Shown here: one piece after another, positions 59,961-64,000 of the stretch | Layout: each line of letters opens with the position of its first letter | How positions within the stretch are numbered: the first letter of the stretch is position 1 | Assembly (NCBI GenBank): GCA_900155495.1 | Contig: FTLJ01000436.1 | Span: 1 to 64,000 of the forward strand | DNA: 64,000 bases | From: Porogramme epimiltina | Lineage: Eukaryota; Basidiomycota; Agaricomycetes; Polyporales; Polyporaceae | Reading direction: 5' to 3' | Position numbers and translations under genes: made by a program | The notes under the pieces: generated by a model | Database searches by the model: none | The model's input: the letters and a program-made list of their open reading frames with translations, nothing else | Told to the model about the DNA's origin: nothing

Positions 59961-62574
59961 ATGAATGAGTTCATCTGTTGCCCTACGGATGTCTGGCTGG
60001 AAACCTACGCAGCTTCCACACTGGAGTGGCCTCAAGCCTTTGTCGGTTCTATCCTCACCTCTCTGCGCCGGTGCTCGCCGAAATCCGACAGGCAGCTTAA
60101 CGCGAACGGTTGGATACTCATCAATACGGCAACCAGAGCTGAACGTACGGAGAACGAGATTTTTGCCTCGTTGCAGACTATCGCCTCAAGAATAGCTTGC
60201 CTAGCGATTGATCTGGACGACAACCTCAGAGCGGGTCAATGGTCTGTCAGCACCGCGTATCCGGATAAGCGGACGGATTCCGAGGCTGCCGAGTACTCCT
60301 GGATACCTGACTGTCGTTCAATTCAGCGTACCTTCGGACCGCAATACAGCTGGCAAGACCTCCTGCGCGATCCCAGAGCTGCGGAAATACCTCTATCCGA
60401 GTCGCAGCCGAGTCGCTCGAGTCGTGTTTCGGGCACACGAACGCCCGACGACGACTCAGGACGCCACGATGCATTGTACAATACATCGGATACGGCGGCG
60501 ATAGGAGAGTTCAAGCTTGACAACAGCGCCTCAGCCAAACGAGATGTACGTGTCATGCTGCTAGTGTTCTTTATTCCACACGTCGTATGCCGTTGTTCAG
60601 ACGCTCTATCTCAGAATGAAAGCAAAATACTCAGTGCTGCTACCAAAATACTCAGAAATGATCCTTGCCGTCGCCATGTCCCTGCATTTACCATCGAAAA
60701 CGAGGACCTTCGCTTCTGGATGTTCTCGAGATCTCACATTGCAGTCTCTTCCGGGGTGGATTTCCACAAGGTACGTTATGTTTGTCACATCATTTCCACT
60801 CTACCCTTAGGATTATGTGTAGCGACCGGAATACCTAGTCAGGTTCTTTCTCTACGCTATCTTCGGCTCCCCTGACAAGTTGGGCCTCGATCCCACCGTT
60901 GGTCGTGTACGAGCGGTATCTGCCAGCGGCACGATCAGGTACGACTACCGGTATCTTGTCAAAAATGTGAACAATGGCAAGGTCGAAGTCTTCCAAACCA
61001 TCGGTGACCCCATATTTGAGCAAAGCACGCGCCGAGTCGTGTCTCGCGCTACTCGTGTCTGGGAAGTTCGACAAGTAATACTTGATGACGAGGGCCAGGA
61101 GAAGGTTGATAACGAAGGGGACCCCGTCCTGAGCACGGAAACCTGCGTTCTCAAGGACGTGTGGTTGCACGATGATGCCCGGCTAGAAATGGAGATTCAA
61201 AGCGATATATTCAATCGGCTCGGCCCTCAGGCGAAGGACGCACGCCAATACTTTCTCACTATCCTGCATGACGGAGTCGTTCAGGGCGGCGCGAACATGG
61301 ATGTCGACGACATCACGCCAATGTGCAAGCCCAACGATAGGTGTGCCCCCACGTGGACCTCTACTACACATGGACTGGCCGCCCATTCCGTCAAACGGAT
61401 GTATCCTCGTTACGGGCAAGCGGAAATCCCCAAGGCGGAGCCTCAAAGCCTCAACGATAACCCCGTCTTCCGAAATCACAGTGCCCGCAAACACGTTCGG
61501 ACGGTGTTTAAGGAGCGCTGCCAGACCATCTTTGAACTCACCGACTTCAAGAGTCTCTTCCAGTGTCTTATCGGCTGTGTCAGAGGTACGTTGATATCGT
61601 ACACATAGCTCATTCTGCATTCTCGTTCTCATGACCCAACTAGCCCTACGTTATTTGCAGACTATCGGCTATGTACACCGAGACGTAAGCGCGGGCAACT
61701 GCCTCTTCTATCGGGGAGCCGGCAAGCTTGCAGACCTCGAGTATTCCAAGTTTTACAAGGACATTTCGGTATCCGAACCCAGGACTGTCAGTATTCCCTA
61801 CGGCGTGTTGATTGTTTACAGTCCTAGGCGCTAATATTGGTACAGGGCACACCCGACTACATGGCCGTTGAACATCAGTACAGGTCATGGCTTTTTATGC
61901 GATCCGTTCCGATGCTGGACTTCGACAGCACGCAAATAAAACCACTGGTAGAATTCATGTTCCACCCCCTGCATGACGTCGAATCCCTCTGGTGGATACT
62001 TTGGTGGTACGTCAGCCACCATGTCCTCGTGGACGTCGTCAAGGAGATGTCGTCGGAAGACTGGATGGAGCACAGATGTAATATCAAGACTTGCCAAGGA
62101 CGGTATTTCTCCTCCGGGATCGATGGAAGCCCCTCAAGGCTTTCCCTCATCACCACGTCTCGCATCACGAACGAAGTCGGTGTTCTTTCCCCGCTTTACA
62201 TTGGCCGGCGTCACTTTCTCAGCCCGTTAGCTTTCGTCACGTTACTCGGGCACGAATATCAAGCCGTTCATGATCATCCGCCGTGCCAAGGAGAGGATGG
62301 ATTATGGAGACTCCTACGCGCAGCTTTCACCGATAATCTCCACGTTGCGTTCGAGAAGTGTCTGCAGAAGGCCCTATGCTCAACCGAAGAGGTTGGTGAG
62401 ACGTGCTCCATCTCAGATGCCGATGTCAAGACAAAGGTCAGGATTCGATTAGAAATAAATAGGCACACCAAGCTCAATGCAATTTATAGAATACATGGGT
62501 GGCTCAAACTACCATCGGATCGAAGCGGGGACGGAGCACCAGTGATACGGAGACGGATCGTGACGTCAACTTGA
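59961..62574 (+). CDS. FunK1-type fungal protein kinase
   Basis: Member of a kinase-like family expanded in mushroom-forming fungi; role unknown, links to multicellularity have been proposed. Five exons (59961-60545, 60615-60770, 60823-61585, 61644-61786, 61846-62574) give 791 aa. Family landmarks: FWMFSRSHIAVSSGVDFHK in the N-terminal part, FGSPDKLG, catalytic loop YVHRDVSAGN, metal-binding position LADLEY (DLE in place of the usual DFG), then GTPDYMAVE and HPLHDVESLWWILWW. HRD Asp and the loop Asn are both present, so activity is plausible. The N-terminal 190 aa carry a Ser/Arg-rich low-complexity stretch before the first intron. No signal peptide or membrane segment. Splice choice at 60546-60614 and 60771-60822 was set by phase and family match. 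Confidence 0.92.
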
Positions 62575-63080
62575 AGGTCATGCCACCCCCACAGTGGACT
62601 GGGAAAAGCTAGCGATCATCATGCCTTACTCTAAACGACGAGGTTCAAACTCAGAGTAAGGGTACTTGTGGAAATTTCTTAAGTACGAGGTCCGGGGTCA
62701 GTAGGAAGGAAGGGACAACGAGACCGTCGAGGAAGAAGAGCGGGTTGGATTATACTACTATGTACTCTCTTGTTTATGGCTCCGCACTCGGTGGTATTTG
62801 GTCATCCTCCCCGGTATAATTATTCTTTAACTTAACGTTCTCCGTGCACGTATATGCTCAATCTGGTGCGGAGAACGACGTAGAGGACAATACTTATATG
62901 GAGATCGGGTATGTTGAAATTCCCTGATATAGGTCAGTACATGTGACGTAACCGCTAGCGCTAGGTAGGCGGAAGCTGGTTGCAGTGATGATTCTGCCAC
63001 TTACCGCCTCTAGCCCTACCGCCTTGCCTTCCATCCCGTAACCCGTCTGTTCAGCACACACTCTACTACTGCCTTTTGCC
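62575..63080. other. intergenic stretch
   Basis: About 500 nt, lower in GC than the flanks, with an A/T-rich part at 62740-62900. No supported gene. Confidence 0.45.
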
Positions 63081-64000
63081 ATGGACCGCATTGACTCGAA
63101 GCACCATTCGAGACATAAACAGCGACACGAAAAGGACGACCGAGAACGCAGTAAGCGTAAGCACAAATCGCAGAACGAAGGCAGTCGGAAACGGTCGCGC
63201 AAAGAGGACAAACATCACCCACACATCGTAGAAGATGACCCTGACGAGGACTTATGGGTCGAGAAGAACATTGATATGGATGGCGGAACCGTACGGAGTA
63301 CCTCTTCTCTGCTCCTGCAATGTTCTCATTTGGGGCATGTAGCTTAACGCGGTGGATATACCCTCGTCTGAGGACCTCAAACTAAAGACACACGCCCAAG
63401 CTTCTCCAGGAGACCCACCTCTTCCTAACCCTATTCGCACTCAAACTGCGCTCAAACGGGACGAGTGGATGCTCATGGATTCATCAAGTTCTTCCGTCCC
63501 CGCTCCTTCTTCTAGAACTACTCCCGCGGGGAATGACGTTGACATGATGGATGGGTACGGCGACGCTCCAGCGAATGTGCGTACAACAGGTGGAGGTGTG
63601 GACTTCTTCTCGAGCTTAGGCACGGAGAGGAAGAAGAAACCCAAACCCGACCAGCCGAATCCTGACAAGGTAGGCCTCAAGTATTCCTCCCCATACATTC
63701 AGTCAGCTTATGGACACTGCGCGAATCAAGCCTTTCATCAGTCACAGGGAGCTCAACACTGCGCTTAAGGAGGGCAAGAGTGTTGACGAGCTTCCGGACG
63801 CGCCGCGCAAGGCCGTTGTTGCAGGTGGACCTGGGTCGCAGTGGCGTATGATGAAACTCAGGCGGGTATACGAGACGGCAGAGGAGGAAGGCAAGTCCGT
63901 CGACGAAGTTGCACTCGAGCGGTTTGGCTCGCTTGAAGCGTTTGAAGAGGCCAAAGAAGAGCGGCGTGTCCTCGATGAGCGCGAGGGCCGCCGTGCGACG
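63081..64000 (+). CDS. CWF19: CWF19-like pre-mRNA-splicing factor, 5' part
   Basis: Spliceosome-associated protein; the fission-yeast homologue is found with the Cdc5 complex, and the human homologues are CWF19L1/2 (L2 is closest in role). The N-terminus is a Lys/Arg/His/Ser-rich RS-like stretch (residues 1-55) followed by an acidic segment with DDPDEDLWVEKN. The first intron has donor GTACGG at about 63291 and acceptor CATGTAG before 63343; the second begins at 63670 (AAG|GTAGGC) and ends CAGTCAG before 63707. The hallmark GGPGSQWRMMKLRRVYE and ALERFGSLEAFEEAKEER close the visible part. The frame is open at the window end; the C-terminal CwfJ domains lie outside. Start ATG 63081 sits in a good context (GCCATGG). 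Confidence 0.9.

Overview
The window is a piece of nuclear genome from a filamentous basidiomycete, most likely an Agaricomycete (mushroom or polypore type). Its genes are interrupted by many introns of about 50 nt with GTRNGY-type donors and CTNA branch sites. It also carries a FunK1-type kinase, a HET-domain protein and a short multi-pass membrane protein of types common in this class. Species cannot be named from the sequence alone. All gene models were spliced by eye; every complete confident model except TAO3 was summed exon by exon and gives a length divisible by three.

Layout. 1-6190 is very GC-rich, low-complexity DNA with no convincing gene. 6192-7912 may hold an unrecognised multi-exon gene on the minus strand (tentative). 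8382-24422 (minus) is midasin, the giant six-AAA ribosome-assembly ATPase (19 exons, 5040 aa). 24423-38778 is an accessory island with every gene on the plus strand: an unrecognised 1086-aa protein (26409-30210), a broken HET-domain fragment (30369-30543), a pRiA4b ORF-3-like protein (31112-32530) and a HET-domain protein apparently fused to a second copy of the unrecognised family (33103-38035). From 38779 onward conserved genes return: a multi-pass membrane protein (minus), a 2.3-kb GC-rich gap, the NDR-kinase scaffold TAO3/Mor2 (minus), DAHP synthase (minus), TIM9 (plus), a PrxQ/Dot5-type peroxiredoxin (minus), a 4-coumarate-CoA-ligase-like acyl-CoA synthetase (plus), a FunK1 kinase (plus) and the first part of the splicing factor CWF19 (plus, cut by the window end).

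The conserved genes are independent housekeeping functions (60S assembly, polarity signalling, aromatic amino-acid synthesis, mitochondrial import, peroxide removal, splicing). They do not form an operon-like unit. The biologically novel part is the island. Two diverged copies of one uncharacterised domain family share intron positions and phases. One copy stands alone. The other appears to be spliced in frame onto a HET domain, a module known for triggering fungal incompatibility and cell death. A HET relic lies directly behind the stand-alone copy. This looks like a local duplication that built a HET-effector fusion. A bacterial-plasmid-type domain gene sits between the two copies.
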